Shown: one piece after another, positions 35,321 to 50,096 of the stretch
Position numbering within the stretch: position 1 is the stretch's first letter
Layout: each line of letters begins with the position of its first letter
NCBI GenBank assembly: GCA_023313575.1
Contig: JAJTTP010000001.1
Span: forward strand, 5,704,001-5,768,000
Reading direction: 5' to 3'
Length of the DNA: 64,000 nucleotides
Origin: Eutypella sp. D-1
Taxonomy: Eukaryota > Ascomycota > Sordariomycetes > Xylariales > Diatrypaceae
Program-made: the position numbers and the translations under genes
The notes under the pieces: generated by a model
Databases searched by the model: none
What the model was told of the DNA's origin: nothing
The model's input: the letters and a program-made list of their open reading frames with translations, nothing else

Positions 35321-38300
35321 ATTATTCTCTTCCGGACGGTAGTGTCCGTTCCTGAGATCAAGTCCTGGGCTCGGTTTTGGCGTGAAGACAAACAAGATTA
35401 GGAGAGACAACAAGAGGAAACGGCCTTCCTTTTTTACAGGATTGATAATTTTAATGAAAAGCAAAACAGATGAGATTTTTCCACGGAATTCCTTGGGCTG
35501 GTCAGTGTCCTAAATATGGCCAGAGAGGTTGGATTGACGTCGAGTTAACGGGTCAAACAGATGATAGGGGCGTCGTCGCCGGGTGACGCAGATGTCGGTA
35601 GAGTCGAGGTAGTTGTAAGAGTCGAGGAGACGAGAGTCAGGGTGGAGGCGACCGAGATGGAGTTCCGAGATAGTGTTGATGTTGAGGTTGAAGATGTGGA
35701 AGTTGAAAGGAGTGTGACGAATGGTGTGAAGTCGAGAGTGGTATACAGGAGCTGGGAGGTTGATGTAGATATTCTCAGATCACAACGGTCTCTCACCCTG
35801 TCAAGGGTCCCTGTCTTGCGTTGTTTGAGTGGCTCAACTCCCTGTCATTCTGGTCCGAGCTAACGGGGTACGTAGACAGGGTAGGCATGTACTCGTAGGG
35901 GAGCCCAACTCATCCTTGCTCTAAGTACTGAGGTATCGTCTCACTCCGCCTGAACGCGCTAGTATTCTTAGAATTCGCATGGGTTGCGCTAGGCTTGGCC
36001 TGCTAGCCGGCGTGGAGTGTGGGTTTTGGCCCATCCTTGGGTCAGAGAGATTGACAGATTGACTTTCTTTGAAGAACAGAAAGGGGGGGTAGGGGTGTGT
36101 GTGTGGGCCAAAGCCATCTGCCCATTCGCCCAAGCAGCCAAGGCGAAGGCTTCCACATTGATGGTCTAGGGCGCTCCACTAGTCCACTACGAGAGAGGGA
36201 AAGGAAAGAATGGGGCAGGCCATGACAGGACCGAGAGATTTTTTGTGACGCTTCGTAATGAACGAAGGCAAGGATTGTCTGACACACGACAGCGGGCGAG
36301 CCATTCAGCTTCGAGGATGGGCCGCTGGCTTCTCCACTCGAGGGGGGTCCCCTGCTCGCCCATTTTAATAACACACACCCAAGGACCAGATGGAAAATGG
36401 TGGGCGTGCAAGGAGTGGTGGCAGAGTGGAAAAGGGGGCGTGCGTGTGATTCCAGCCAAAGACGGGACTGGTATGGGACGCTGACGCTCCACATCATCTC
36501 GTTCTTCTTCGTTCATCTCTCGTTCTTCGTTGGTTGTCTTGGTTGTGCGCCGCTCACCCACTTTTCTTACTGGCCGGGCAAATCGTCATACTCGACGGCA
36601 CCCGTGACTCGCATGCTTTTCTGCGGGCTTTTGCCTTCTTAAGGCTATTGCCGGTTAGTAGATCCTCCATGTGAGATTACTCACTAGCCCTCTTCTGCCT
36701 GTTTGGCTCTGTACTAGCTGGCACATCAAACGTCTTTGTCTCTTTCATCTCGATCCAGCACAAACCTACAAACTATCGACGACTACTAGTAGTAGGTATG
36801 AGCTTGTGTCTGAGCTTACTGGAAGATCCAGTTAGCTTTACGTTAGTTATGCCTGTTGGCGCTGGAGATGTTCGAGATTGCAGCAGCGGTGTTCGTCCAA
36901 GATAGATAGGCCGGCGGACGTGTTCAGCCGAACCTTCTTGGTCACCTAAGTAATTAGTCTACATAGTAGAGCCTGCGTGGTATCGCAAGTAGGTACTGTT
37001 CGTAGTGGGTGAGTAGGCTGAACGACGGCGTGCAACTCCTGTTCTAGTCCGACCATAACAATTCAACAAGTCATACACGGCTGCACCAGGTTTCCCAATA
37101 GTCAGTCGCAGATAATCTACATCTCTCCCCACTACCACTGCCGCGGCATGCTGAGGGTTTGTTTGTATACCTACACAGCGTATACAGATGAATAGTTACT
37201 ACATACATAGGGCAAACAAGAGTGCATTGATCAAGTTTCTCGCGACTAACTAACAGCATGCGGTAGGGCGAAGCTTTGAGACCTTGTCCGGCCAGCTGGG
37301 CCGGGCTCGTCCGCCGCCGTCGCCGGGGGGGTTCTGTTGCAAAAGCTGCTTCGTGCCCCTTGGTGATCAATGCGGAATGGAGAGCGAGATGCAAATGCCG
37401 ATCTGAACTAGTACGCATGTGGCAGTTACGTGTGGTTAGTTGGGAGGGCCGAAAGTCATACATGTCATAGCCATGAGTCTATATCAACTAACGTGGTTGC
37501 GTATACAACTATGTAGGGTAGCCATTCGTAAGTGTTACGATCGCCGCCTCCGTCAGATTCGGGTGTGACGATGACAAGTCCGTTAAACGCTTGTGACATA
37601 GACGGCGGCAGGATTTTAGCGGATGATGGGTGGCTGAACTATCTTGTCGCTTAGTAGGCAAGTTAGTCAAGGTCAATATCGTCTTTGCTGTCCATGTCCG
37701 AGATGCATTCCATCTTCCTGAAGGCTCGGGATCCAAGTATGTTCGTGTAGATCCCTGTGCATGTTCGCGGAGGTGTCTACTACGTATGATCGTCTAGCCC
37801 CTGGGTGTATGAAGTATATCTGCTTACTTGCCTACCTACTAGACTGACCCTATGGGCTACGAGACTGACAGGGGTGGAATGAATGATCGAAACTGTCGTG
37901 TAGGCAAGAAACATTATTACTTAGTATAGAACCAGAAGCAGGACTGGCAGGCAAAGTTTGGCAGGATACTTCGGTAGGATGCAGTGCAGGCTGAGCATGT
38001 GGCAAGATCAGACCAATAAGCCACGGCGGAAAAGAAAGAGAAAATAGATAAGAAAAGAAAAAAAAGCCTTGAAGACATGTGCCATATCCAGCATGCATGT
38101 CACACTCCCCTTGTCATCCAATTATAACGCATTCCCGACCCGTCCGTAGCGATCTGCTAATTTTCGGCGCAAGGTTTGGAAGGGAGACAAGCGACAAGAA
38201 TCTTAGAAGGTCTCTCAACTGCTCCGTGAGTGGTTGGCTAACATCAGGCTAGACGTTTCCTGAGCGCCTGTTACGGCAACCTGAAATATGCTTTCTTGAT

Positions 38301-39347
38301 GTGATAATGCCGACGACGACGGAGTACGAAGTATGTGTGTTGTACGTAACCAAGGTGGTATGTTTGGATGTGTAAAGGGTTGTCTGTATGTGTTTAGGTG
38401 TGTGTGGGACAAAGTTGCATTTAGTTGCATTTTTCAGGAAGTACGCGGCGGCAGAGGTATTGACGAATCAAATTGCCCCTCCAAGCCCCCTCAAGGCTTC
38501 TCAGCCACTTCCAGAAACCGAGTAGGCTGGAGATACCCGGACGGAGAAGGAGAAGCGCGCGGGGCACGGCGGGTCCTTTACTTCGGGGACTCCTGGTCAG
38601 TGCACCCGATATGCTCATATCCAATAACATAATAGTGAAGGAATCCCAGATGGACCCAAGTGATACACATAAGAAACAAGACTAACTTGATTTGACTAGT
38701 GTAGAGATGAGGGCTTGCCTTATTTAGGATGGTAGGTACACATCGTTTCGGACTATGTATTCATACATTAGATCCTTATGTATGCGTGCCTTGCGTTGAG
38801 GTATTTAAACTAATCAGACCTCCCTGCAAAGCCGTTGGGTACCTACATCGATACCATAAATATCTACATACCTAATCTGGGGCCTCAAAGCCCACTCCAA
38901 GTCGGAGGAATTTGACCCAAGTTCCGTCTAGCGCTATGTAAGGTTCAAGATGACAGGACGACCGGATTTCGGTTACCCCTATAACAAATACGTAGTTATA
39001 TCATCCATGGATATGTGTAGCGGGATCCATATCTAAGAAGAACGGCCCGTAGGTCAGCCTGATCCGCTTGTGTGATATTTATTGTTATATTACCGTTCAC
39101 GGATATAGTTACAGCTACCTGATATTGAAGTGAAAAGATCAAGAAAGATACACGATACACCCATACGTACATACATACATACCGTAGGTACACGTAGAAA
39201 GGCGGTGGGATTTGTATGTATATCACCGTTACCGCCTTTTATATAAATAAATGGAAGATAGGTACCTATCCATTCTCCTTAAGTATAGCATAGCTTGAGG
39301 TATCCGCATCCATGGATTTGCCTTATTTAGGTAAGTATTGTATGTTT

Positions 39348-39366
39348 CGCCGCCGCCGCCGCCGCC
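39348..39366. repeat. GCC trinucleotide repeat
   Basis: Six perfect CGC/GCC units in intergenic DNA. Confidence 0.9.
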
Positions 39367-42300
39367 ATCTTCTGGCTATGCACGATACCGGAGTTATCAC
39401 AATATCGGTACTACAATGCCATCACCCTGTCTGGATTTTAGATATTCCAGTATGATATAGAAACATAATGTCGCCGTCAACTACATATTTGTTTGTGTGC
39501 CTTGTATGCCTGACTCACGGCGGCAACGAATAGGGGTTCTTAGAGAGTAGAATATCTCCGAGGTAATGGGTGGGTGGTAACAGTAATCTACGACCTTCTC
39601 TCCCATCCATCCCTTCTCCAGCCGCTCGAGGGGTCGCCTCCTCCAGTTTATCATTCATTCCCTTGTTCCCCAATTCCCCCCTCCTACCATAGCCATTACT
39701 ACTGTCTTCCCCTCCTTCTATTGTATGTATGCAAGTAGTTATGTAGGTCCCTGCTCCCCCCCTTGCTCCCCCCTTCTGTGCCGTCCGCCTGTCGACTTGA
39801 TGTCGCATGCAGTAGCCTTGCAATGGCAGGATCTGAATGGACACCGCGTGTTGCCGAGAGTGAGGAGTGAGGCTGTCGGGCCCAGGATCCCGCAGCGGCA
39901 GAGGGAGGGAGGGCGGACGGGGGCGGGCGCACAGGCTGTGTTCTGTCCACTTAACCCTCAACCACTCATCATCGGGTGGCCTGCCTATGGTTCTGACAGG
40001 CAAATTGGTAGATTGGCTGATTGGCATATTGGGTTGGGTTTTACTATGTAACAGGGCTTTTATTATTATTAAATTGAGATTACACCACTACCACTACCAC
40101 CACCACCAAACCAACCACCCACTTCATCCATACTATTTATTATCTATTATTTGCCTTGCCTTGCCGCCCATGAACGGTCGGCCACCTAATGGGAATCTTC
40201 GCCCGCCTGCGGTCGCATGCGCCGCCGCATAATATTGGCAACATGACTGTTTCTTACGTTACAGCGACTACTACACTGTATGTAACGACCGGTAACACTT
40301 TCGTGGGGCCCCATCTCTTTGATGTTATAACCCGTGCCCCTTTTTTTACCGCTGACTACTAATACTATTACATGGACCTCCGGTCTGTCACATATGTATG
40401 TATACGAGTATGTGGTAAAGTAATGTGACATTGCAGTCGTATATGAGGTTGTCAAATCACGATAATTCCAATCATTTAACTATAACAGCCGAGATGCCAA
40501 TGTTTCTTAGTCGCCTACACGAAACATATGTGGGGAGATCTTAATTGTTGATTAGAATGCGATGCCGAGAGCTTACTGTAGACACACAGACCTATACAAT
40601 TTCAAGCATCACGTATGTAACATGTCAGCATGCACTGTATTACCGCTGATCGGAGGCCCTTGAGTTACACGATCTCATCCATAGAGATTATCTATATGCC
40701 TATGACCTACTATGTATCGTTAGGCACCGGTCGGACAGGCTTGTCATCTCGTCATAGTGGCAACTGAACCTATTCACGGTTATACAACTGCGTCGCGCAA
40801 TCCGGGAGTTGGTAACTACCATCATGCGTGCCAGGTAGTCAAGTAGCCTAGACTTTGAAACAATGATGCAGCTGAGAGGTTATCTGGTTATGGCGCACCA
40901 ACACTGCATATGCGTCGATCGACCGTCGCTCGCGCCCGCAATGGTCGGGCTCGCTCCGAGACTACAGACGGATTGCCGGCGTTCATCCGTTTCATCATGC
41001 GGTCATCAGTTTATTATAGAATATCCTAAAGTTATGTAATTCGTAGATGGCAAGCCTTATCGCCCTCGCGCTGTTTACATCCGCCCAATTCGTCGGCTTC
41101 TCATGAACTAGGAGCCCCAAAGACGTCATAATAACTGTCACAGCCGCGATCACAGCATAATGGGCTTCTCAGCCTGTGTAATTACCTGCATACGTAGGAG
41201 GGTCCAAATAAGTCTGCCTCGCCATCCAATAACTGTCGTAGATATCACCAGTCTGCTACTCCGGAGAGGGCGATCTGGTGATGTTCGTCCCTACTATACG
41301 CATGTGCATCGTTTATCTGTGACGAGTTCCGAGACAAGAACCCATGGCCATACTATAGGACAAGGTATGCCGATTTAGTACAGGGCAAGTATTAACGTGC
41401 TCCTGGTTACATATATGTAGTTACTACTAATACGACATGTCATGTCAAATCGTCCCATCACTCATCTTCAACCTCCCCGCCGCCTCCACCCTCCACTCTC
41501 GGGAGTTAACCTTAAAAGCGGGATTCCCTGGCGCGCTTCTGGCACGCTACGCTTGGACCTCTTCTTTCTCGTCCTTCCGACAAGGTCTTGTCATATAAAC
41601 AGTAGACTAGACTAGGGTGGAGGAAGATGAACACAGAGGAAGCCGAGGAAAGCCTTGCCTTACCCATGGACTGTGCGTGAACCACACTAGATTGCATATT
41701 CAACCTACCAGGCTACATAGTTTGTACCTTCACCTAGTGTAATCCCGAAACGTCGGGTTGGGACGCGCTATCATATACGCTACTACCTTCGCCTTGCCTA
41801 CCCATTTACTACTAGTTTTCGATATCAAATATCATCAGCCCGTGAGTCAAACAAGCATGGATAGTCCCTTGCTTCCTCTATGTAACATGTAGCCCATGTC
41901 CATGCTGGGTATTGAGGCCTTCATGTTCGGGTCGCTATCTGACTAACTAATTACCGCTTAGTCGAGTTGCAAGGCCAAGTTAGAGAGGGCGTCATTGTGG
42001 ACAGTCATTTTCTCCTTCCCCATGCTGCCATGGTCGCCGCCGTAAACAAAATCGGCCCATGAGAACCAGGGGCGCACGCCCCCCTTCTTTTCGAGACGTC
42101 CGTAAAACCAAATATTTCATGCGCGCGTGCATTGCGGGTTTTCGTTCCGTGTTGCGTCGTGTTAATGTTTGCCCTGCCCCGCCCGGTCCGGTCAGCCTCA
42201 GGTCAGGTGGACACTCCGGCACGCTGTTCGACTAATAACCGTGTGCTCACCCACTGACTGCTACATAGCATCTCAGTCGGCCGAGACAGGCGTTCGGGTG

Positions 42301-45300
42301 GGACGATGTTCTCGGCGTCCCTCGGCTGATCGGCCTTTCACTGCGCCCCTACATAGTGCGTTACCTGCCAACCTGCAAACACAAATTACCCTGATACATA
42401 CATGGCCACTGGTCTACCAGGCTGCCAGGGTCGATTGATTCACCCAGCAGCCCGCCCACATCCCGCATGAGGCAGACAAGGCAAGGCAAGACAGGGCACG
42501 CGCTATGGCGCCTACATTGGAGGTTTCAGCGCCCGTTTTGAGTCATCCGAAAATTAAAAACGTGGTCCGTCATCCAGACGGCGAACGAGTGAGCGCATGA
42601 CGATGATGGGCGATGGATTTTGGTTGTGGCTGGATGGATATGGCGCGATAAGGCGGTCAGCCAATCCGTAACCATGCGCAAAACTTGAAATGGAAGATCT
42701 GTGAACTAACCGTTCACCCAACCATCCATCAGCGACTATCACCTACTTAGACCCTGAAAGATCGTCGATGGAAGGAGCTTCGCCGACGCTTCCATGAATG
42801 ATAGACCACACCCACCCCCCGGTCTGTTTCTCACTCGTGACTTTTCTTTTCTTATCTCTTATGTAAACCTCCACGGCACAACTCCGTTGTAATGGAGCTA
42901 TAAGCCGAAGATCTCGTCAGATCCCCGGCCCATGCTTCATAGATAGATAGCCGAAGCCCCGGGGCGTTTTGTGTTGTACTAGACTGTTCCTTCGTGGAGA
43001 TCGTCTTCCCCCCATCCAACACCATCGCTCCATTCTAGATACGTTGATTATTGATTACACTGTTGTATGCATATCTTACGACACAAGCCAACTCCTCGTG
43101 ATGCCAATCCTTCCGGGTCTATGCAGTTGACATACTTCAGAGTCATCCAAGTCATCGGACAGGGGAAAAGTTAGATAAGCCAATAGAGTAGTTTCGAATC
43201 ACCCCATCCATCGTCTGCTCCGGAAAGAAGTTGTGATATGTCGCATCGGAACAGTCCCGTACATTACACCCTTGAAGATAATACTACCTAAGCGGTTTGG
43301 GGGCCGGCGGGAAAACATAGCACGCTAGCAGACTAGGCGATAGGGGGGTCGCGTAGCGACTTTTCCGGGGAACCGTGAACGCCACTACTGTAACTAGACC
43401 ACAGGGGGTGGATGCTCCCATGTTCCGGACGGGCTCGGTCGCCTGTTCTACGTAGTGAAAGGCATTTTTTGACGTAAACCCTCGTCACCGACTGCCCCGC
43501 TAGTTCATCACGATAATTTTATTATCTGTGCTTACATACCTAGGCAAGCTGGTCAGTCACATTATGTGCTGCCTTGGTCCTGATGATTTTCCCTGCCGGC
43601 ATATGCCACCGCATAGGTTGCCACCTTAGACCAATGTAATCACATTTTTTTACATATCTCATAGTGATTCACGTCGGCACAGGCTGATCGGCTTCTTAGT
43701 CGGAGGTCAGTACATACTCCGTACATTTTACACCATTCCTTTCAGAAAGCCATGCGAGAAAAGCGCCTGCCTTGCCTGCCTAACTAGTCCGTGATGGCTG
43801 TGATGGTTGGCTTAATGCCACCACAGGCCACAGCCATCCATGAATCATTCTAGAACATGTCTGTTCACGTGCAGGTTACGGGGCGCGAAAACGAACTGTC
43901 ATCCGATCCCATCCTAGTCTTTCGAGGAATACACACACGTACGCGTAGGCAGTCGCGAGACCAATCAAGGCTAGGTGCATATCCAGTGTCACATCGATGA
44001 CCCATTGGCAGGACGCCAGCGAGACCGGGCGAGAGGTCTCGGGCGAGAGAAAAGAGCAAAAGAAGAAAAGTGAGGTTATATTAGGTATTACGTTATCCCC
44101 AAATCAATTTTTTTCTTCCTTTTCCATGGCCGCCCCGACCCCATTCTGGGACGGTAGATCGTGCCTCGGTGTAGCAGCTCGTGGTCCGACCATCGGCCGT
44201 GCTTGTGTTCGTGCTTGTGCCCAGGCACCTTAATGCTCGTCACACGGGCGGCTGGATTTAATCAATGAGATAATGAGATCGCCTACCTGGCTGGGAATTT
44301 CTTCCTCGGTCGATCCAGCGTTGTGGCAACCTAGATTACCAGGCCTCCAATATAGGGTGGCAGCTGGTAGGCAGGCTGGCTCGCATCTCTTTCACCGAGA
44401 TGGCTACTGTGTACTACCATTCTACGGTGCCGATCAGCCTAGTCGGCTATCTAAAGGTAAAAATAGCTTGAGAAGAAAAAGAAAAAGAAAATAATGGGAT
44501 ACTACGCGCGTTGCGTTTATCCCGAAGGAACGGATGAACATCTCGCAACGACGAATGGTATTCGCGATAATTGGTGCGACTGCGCCGGACAGCATTTCGG
44601 GGCAACCAAGTAAGCGCATATCATCTTGTCGATCTGTCGGGTTGCATATCTGGGGTCGGTAAGGGCAGTCCTAGCTGATCGGTATCGAGGTTCCGGTCCT
44701 AATGTAATGTAAGGGCCTCCAAAGGTCTTCCTGAACCTCCTCCCCCTTACCTCCTACCTAATGCGGGCTAAGGCGAACCAATCGTCTGCCGCCGATGCTG
44801 CCTCTCGCCCCGGCGAATTTGCAGACAACATCACCTTGTACGTCAGGATCGCTCTTGTAGATATCGCAGGCGCATATCTTAGTGGTTGGTGCTCATACAG
44901 GCAGATAGTGATAATCGCACACGTGCTTACATTCTCGTCATAGCCATCCCAAGTGGATGTGGATTCCTTGACAACATCATCAGCATGCCCGGGCGGCCCG
45001 GGATAACTTTTGGCAATACCCTCAAAAGTGAACATAAAGTAGGGGTCGTGTCTGCCTGTGTGCCCAGAGAATGGTGCAATCCGTCGATCCAATGCAGTTC
45101 GGCGGGGGCAGTTCGAGATGATCTCATCCAGCTGGCTCACCTTCCAGTTCGGTGCGTCGCAATAGTTTAGATAACCACTTACGGGCTATGCTCACGCCTC
45201 GCCGTTCGTTCCGTGGGAGGCGAAATAAAACGAACATCGCATTACACGAAGGGACTGATTCTCATGGGGGCCCCGCGCCCACGACAACGAGAACCCCTCC

Positions 45301-48300
45301 CCGACGAGGCTGCGCCTGCGACACCAGCCATCCCGTCCGGCATGTAAACGAGTAGCGCATCTGATCACTAAGACGGAGGGGGAAGGGCCCTGGGATCACC
45401 GAATACCCGCCGTTGCGGGCGTGCGATATAATTCGTCGCCTTTGCGCGGCCGGCCGCATATGCCCTTCGGGTGAGTCAATTAATCAATCAATTACTACAG
45501 TAGCTATGCGATAGATTACTAGTCCGCAGGTGAGAGGCAGAGAGAGGGGAGCAAGGCACGTAAGCAGAGCCCAGATCGCCATGACAGCTAACCGCCCGTT
45601 GCCGTCACCGGTGAGTTAGGGGAGGTAGGCTTTGCCCGACCCCCTTTTTTTCGCCGCCGAGTCGTATGTCGGCACTACACACCTAGGCCACTACCTCCAT
45701 GGAAAAGGGGGTGGCAGATCAGCCTGGTTGGTTACGGCATTCACTGATATTATCATCAACGCCGCGAGCGAGACGCTGACATGGCCCCGCGTACATGCTA
45801 TACTATGCAATGCACTTCAATATATGCGCCCCTTAGGGACCATTCGCCACTTGCTCTTCTTGTGTGCCGGAAACCCTCTGTTATGAATGTTACACCATGA
45901 GAGGATCGGGCGAGGCGGGCAGACGAACAGAGACATACACGAGAACACAGGAATCACACATACGCACATATATGTAATTATACGTAGCACTGGCGGCGCG
46001 ACGAGGAAACGTAGAACTGGGGGCCACACAACAAATCTCGACTGAACGACTAAGTCGCCCTGCAAGCCCCGGCATGTCGTGTCCAGTATCTTACTAAACT
46101 CTCTAAAAAGCTAGATGCATTGCTTTTATACGGCGTGTATGTGCGCGATTTTATTTTGATTCGAGGTATCAGTGGCATTACGACTTATCCGGTACATGAT
46201 GAATGACTCTTCTGTGTAAATCTTACCTAGAATATCCGTACTCAGTGGTTGTCCCGTCGGCACCGGCTCTCATCTCCAGCTTCCTGTAACCTACCACGGC
46301 TTGCGGCACGGGTGACTTCCCGGCGCCTAGAAACGATCGGGCTCGAAAAGGGGCTTTTCGATTTGTTATTAGTTAAGTAGATTATGGTCACATGAAATGT
46401 GACATATCGATCCTAAATTTTCTTGAATTCACAGTTTCTAGGATATTATGAAGTCCAATGAGCACCCATCGTAACCACCCTCCTAGCGGTCTTCCCCTAT
46501 AAACACACCACAAAGCGGAGCTGTAAATCGTTAATCGCCGTCTCATCTCCTCCGCTGGTGACCCACCGGACCCCCCCCTTGTATCCCGGCAATCAGCAGG
46601 GAGCCGCAACGGCGACTTACATATACCGTTCCCCATACCAAGCGCAGGTGTCTATCTGTCCGACCGTCCTTCTGAGTCTCTGCGAAAGCTGATCGTCCTC
46701 ATCCCATGTACGTTTCCGCCCTCAAGTTTTCTTTTCCGCGCGCGTACTCGCATGTGTACGTATATGTAAATCATAGTTACCTGCATCGACGCAAACCCCG
46801 GGCACGAAGCCAGGGGTTCCAGCCATCATCATCATGCCTTGCACAAAGATACGTTCTGGCCCCGTCAAGACAAGCGCCCGTCCGACCACCCGTCCTAGAC
46901 ATTCGTAGATACATAACATAACTTCTATGCAACGAGTCAGGCCATCCATCAAGCAAAGGCGCCGAATGGAAAGACCGGACGAACCGAGGAGCAGCAACGG
47001 TCTCTCTTTCACATACATAGGCGTGGCGTAAGCATGAATAGGTGATTGCAACACACCGCGACAACACGTCGCTCATGCCATATGCCGGGACCCAGCTCCA
47101 CGCCGTGTGCCGACTTGGCTGTCGTGCCGTGTTCGCGTGGCGCGGGGCAGCGTGTGACGTCCTCCTGGCTCAGCCTCACGAGAAAAACAAAAACAAAAAG
47201 CAAAGGCCTTATCATTTAGTCTATACACGGCTACGGCTATTGCTATGGCGGCAGGCTGGGAGGAGCAGAGCAGCATAACCTTACGTGAATAGCACGGCGT
47301 TGCGACAATCGGGACATATGTGTGGCGTCCGCCGCATTGCTGTATGGGGAGAAGGGGGGAAACAAACTACAACGTCACTCATGACCTGCGTACGGTATGT
47401 GCCGCACTTTCTCTTTTTTCTTTTACGTGCAAGGGCCTAAATTTTACACTGGATGACTACCTGCCTGTCTTATTTGAAACATAGTTACGTAGGGGCATAT
47501 AGCAGTTGCTAGAGTAGACACTCACTCAGCTAGGGCAATGGGCTTGATCGGTCCCGGGGGAGGAACAAGATCGACTCGCAGGCGGTCAGTCAGGGCTGGA
47601 ACATGTGTCGTCGTCTATCTGCAGATGCAGAGGGCGCTCAATGTGTATGTCTCTGGACACAAACACCGGCTTCTCGCCACATGGTACGATCCGGTAGTAT
47701 AGGTAGTAGGTAAAGTAGGCAGTCCAGATCGCACACATTATCTCGAAATCCACAGACACGATTCTTAGACATCCATTCTGCCCTACGTAGCTGTTTCTCC
47801 TGTCGCTCGTGACAAGTCGGCCTTCTCTCTCTCTCTCCTCCCTACTACCTGCCTACACGGCAGCTTTCTTTTTCTTCTCGCGCGCCGCATGCATGCATGT
47901 CTCTGCGCTATCTATCTGTCAACCAACAGGCGTTCCACGGTGGAACAACATCGCGGCCAAAAGCCTTGCCCCCTTTTGGCCTTTTGTCAGGTACACCAGG
48001 AAACTGGGGATCAGCGAGCTGGGCTTTCCGTATGTCTGGCTGCCTAGCTAAGTTCTTGCACATTAGGAATTGGAAGCCTGGCACCACCGTCACGATTTAA
48101 TTTGTTGTCCTCGACGTGTCAAGTAAGGGGGGCAGAAACAGAATATCGCCCCATGCCACTCAAGATCACCCCGCGCCACTGGAAACGCGACAACACGCTG
48201 TGGAATAGGCCATCACCCTGTCCGCAGGCCGCACTTGTACTGACTTTGCTACTAGTTACTACAATTACTAACTACTTACATGTTGTGGGGGGGGGGTGTG

Positions 48301-49179
48301 TGATGGAAAAGCAGGCGATGAGTGGATTGCCTGACTGGATAGGTAGAATCCTCCTGCCGGGAGTGAAAGGAGGTGTGAGGTGATAGAGGAAGGGATTTTT
48401 TGTTTGGACTAGCCCGTGATATCCTCCAACGGGTAACTACTAAGAAGAGAGACGTCTAAGAGTCTGGGAGTGAATCTGACTGACTCCCATGACTCCTGGT
48501 TCCCCGTCACGGCAGACAAAGCTACGTAGTTGCCTGAGCAATCCGATCTTAATCTGACGGAGCGATGGGATGTTGGTAAGTAGGTACATAGATGGGATTG
48601 GACGGAAGCATCCAGATCGATAGAGTAGATGGAGTGCCGCGCTGCACGCACCAGTCGTCTAATCATCTAGGCTAGTAATCTGAGATATAGATAGGATAGG
48701 CAAAACTACCTCCATAACTGAAGGAACGAGCCGTTAGCTGACGACCGAACGAGTGAGATCTTGCACGGCCATTCCAACACCCTATGAAGATCAATCGGGG
48801 TAGTCGAACGCCAAAAAACGCATACAAGATAGGCAGGAAAATAGACGATAGTGCTTACTGTTCCCAACGGCCCCTGCCGTGTGTGTGTGGGATGGGGTAT
48901 CCAGCCCAGTCCAGTATGCAGTCAACAACAAGCCTTCTGAAACGGAGATGCGTCATTCCGGGGCGCGCGTAAGGAAAGCAAGGGATAGATAGATGTGTCG
49001 TGAGTGACTTGCTTGCATCTTTAGCTAAACAAGGCCGGCCGGACCATCTAAACGCGATCTTCCGAGCAACAGCAACAGCAACAGTGGAGATAACTATACC
49101 ATGCTTCCTCTAGCGCGGAGTCAGAGCAGAGCATGACGATGGCATGGGTGGGCGAGTAGAGGTTAGTTATATTTAGCCT

Positions 49180-49194
49180 CCCCCCCCCCCCCCC
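49180..49194. repeat. C15 homopolymer
   Basis: Fifteen consecutive C residues in gene-free DNA. Confidence 0.9.
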
Positions 49195-50096
49195 TTCCCT
49201 ATGATCTACCTGGTTCAACACCAACCTGCCTAGCCAGACGGCCATGGGTGCGTTGGATGCCAGGAGTCCAACCCACCATCCCTTCATCGCGTGGATATCG
49301 TGGCCCTTTTTTCGGTGCCTTCCTTGTCCGAGAGGGATAGGGCACGTGTGCACGTGGCCGGAGGGAGCCAACTGTTAGTTTGTGAATGACTGTAGGCTCT
49401 AGATTCGGGAGCCAAGCCCGCCCTTCTTCCTCGAAGAGCACTAACTAACTCAATAGAGGGATGATGGAGTGATAGTAGGTAAGTAAGTAGTAGTAAGCGG
49501 CAAGTAAGTGGCTCTCTCTTTCGTACAGGCAGACATAGTGTCTATAGGTAGCCTGATGTGTTATTGTTAAAACGGTGATGAGATCTCATGTCTGTGAATT
49601 TATTAGGTCCACGATATCTTTTTACGTGGGCTCTAAAGAACCGATTTCTATGTAATGGGGGACCCCAGATACCGTCTGTGGTCCAAACTCTACCCTACCA
49701 TATGACCTAAATTTACATGAACCCAAATTGCACCCGTGGGTTGCCATCCTAGAAGTATGGCAGTCTATCTATCTATCGACAAAACGGGAGCCTAAAACGG
49801 GACATCGGGTACAAGTAACCCTGGATAAAGACCACAAAGTGCTGAATGGGTAAAAAACCCGGCTTGTGAACGTGAAAGGGGGACTAAGCAAAACCAGCGT
49901 CCTACCTCATAGTCTGGGTAGCCAGGTGATGGAGCTGATGTTTCTTGAACCAAACATATAGGCGTCGACAAGATCCATCGATGACCCCCTGCTATCTTGA
50001 CTTAGAAAGCCCAAAAGGGCGTGATAAGGCCAAGATTGATGCCATGGCTTCTAAAGATACTTCCCATCAATCACTCGAAAATGGGTCCAGCCTTTG

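Larger units (their letters stand above)
35321..50096. other. 14.8-kb gene desert
   Basis: No supported gene. The first 0.5 kb is the kinase promoter/leader and contains degenerate GTTGAGG-type hexamers (about 35590-35770) that create a spurious open frame. Other content: a GCC repeat (39348-39366), ACC repeats (about 40084-40110), C15 at 49180-49194, AACAGC repeats (about 49066-49085), and many short TACCTA and GGTAGG motifs. Longer frames (39515-40027 minus, 44754-45140 minus) have no recognisable domain. I found no tRNA or rRNA gene here by eye. Small RNA genes or long non-coding transcripts cannot be excluded. Confidence 0.5.

Noticed and set aside
35321..35464. Upstream start for the Ran1-like kinase at 35464
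   Set aside because: The extra 48 residues are Leu/Phe-rich leader-like sequence with no family match; 35320 gives a sensible N-terminus.
35561..35863. 100-codon plus-strand frame rich in Val/Glu
   Set aside because: Made of degenerate GTTGAGG-type repeats in the leader of the divergent kinase gene.
39515..40027. 170-codon minus-strand frame
   Set aside because: Pro/Arg/Gly-rich, lies in simple-sequence DNA, and overlapping plus-strand frames look equally open.
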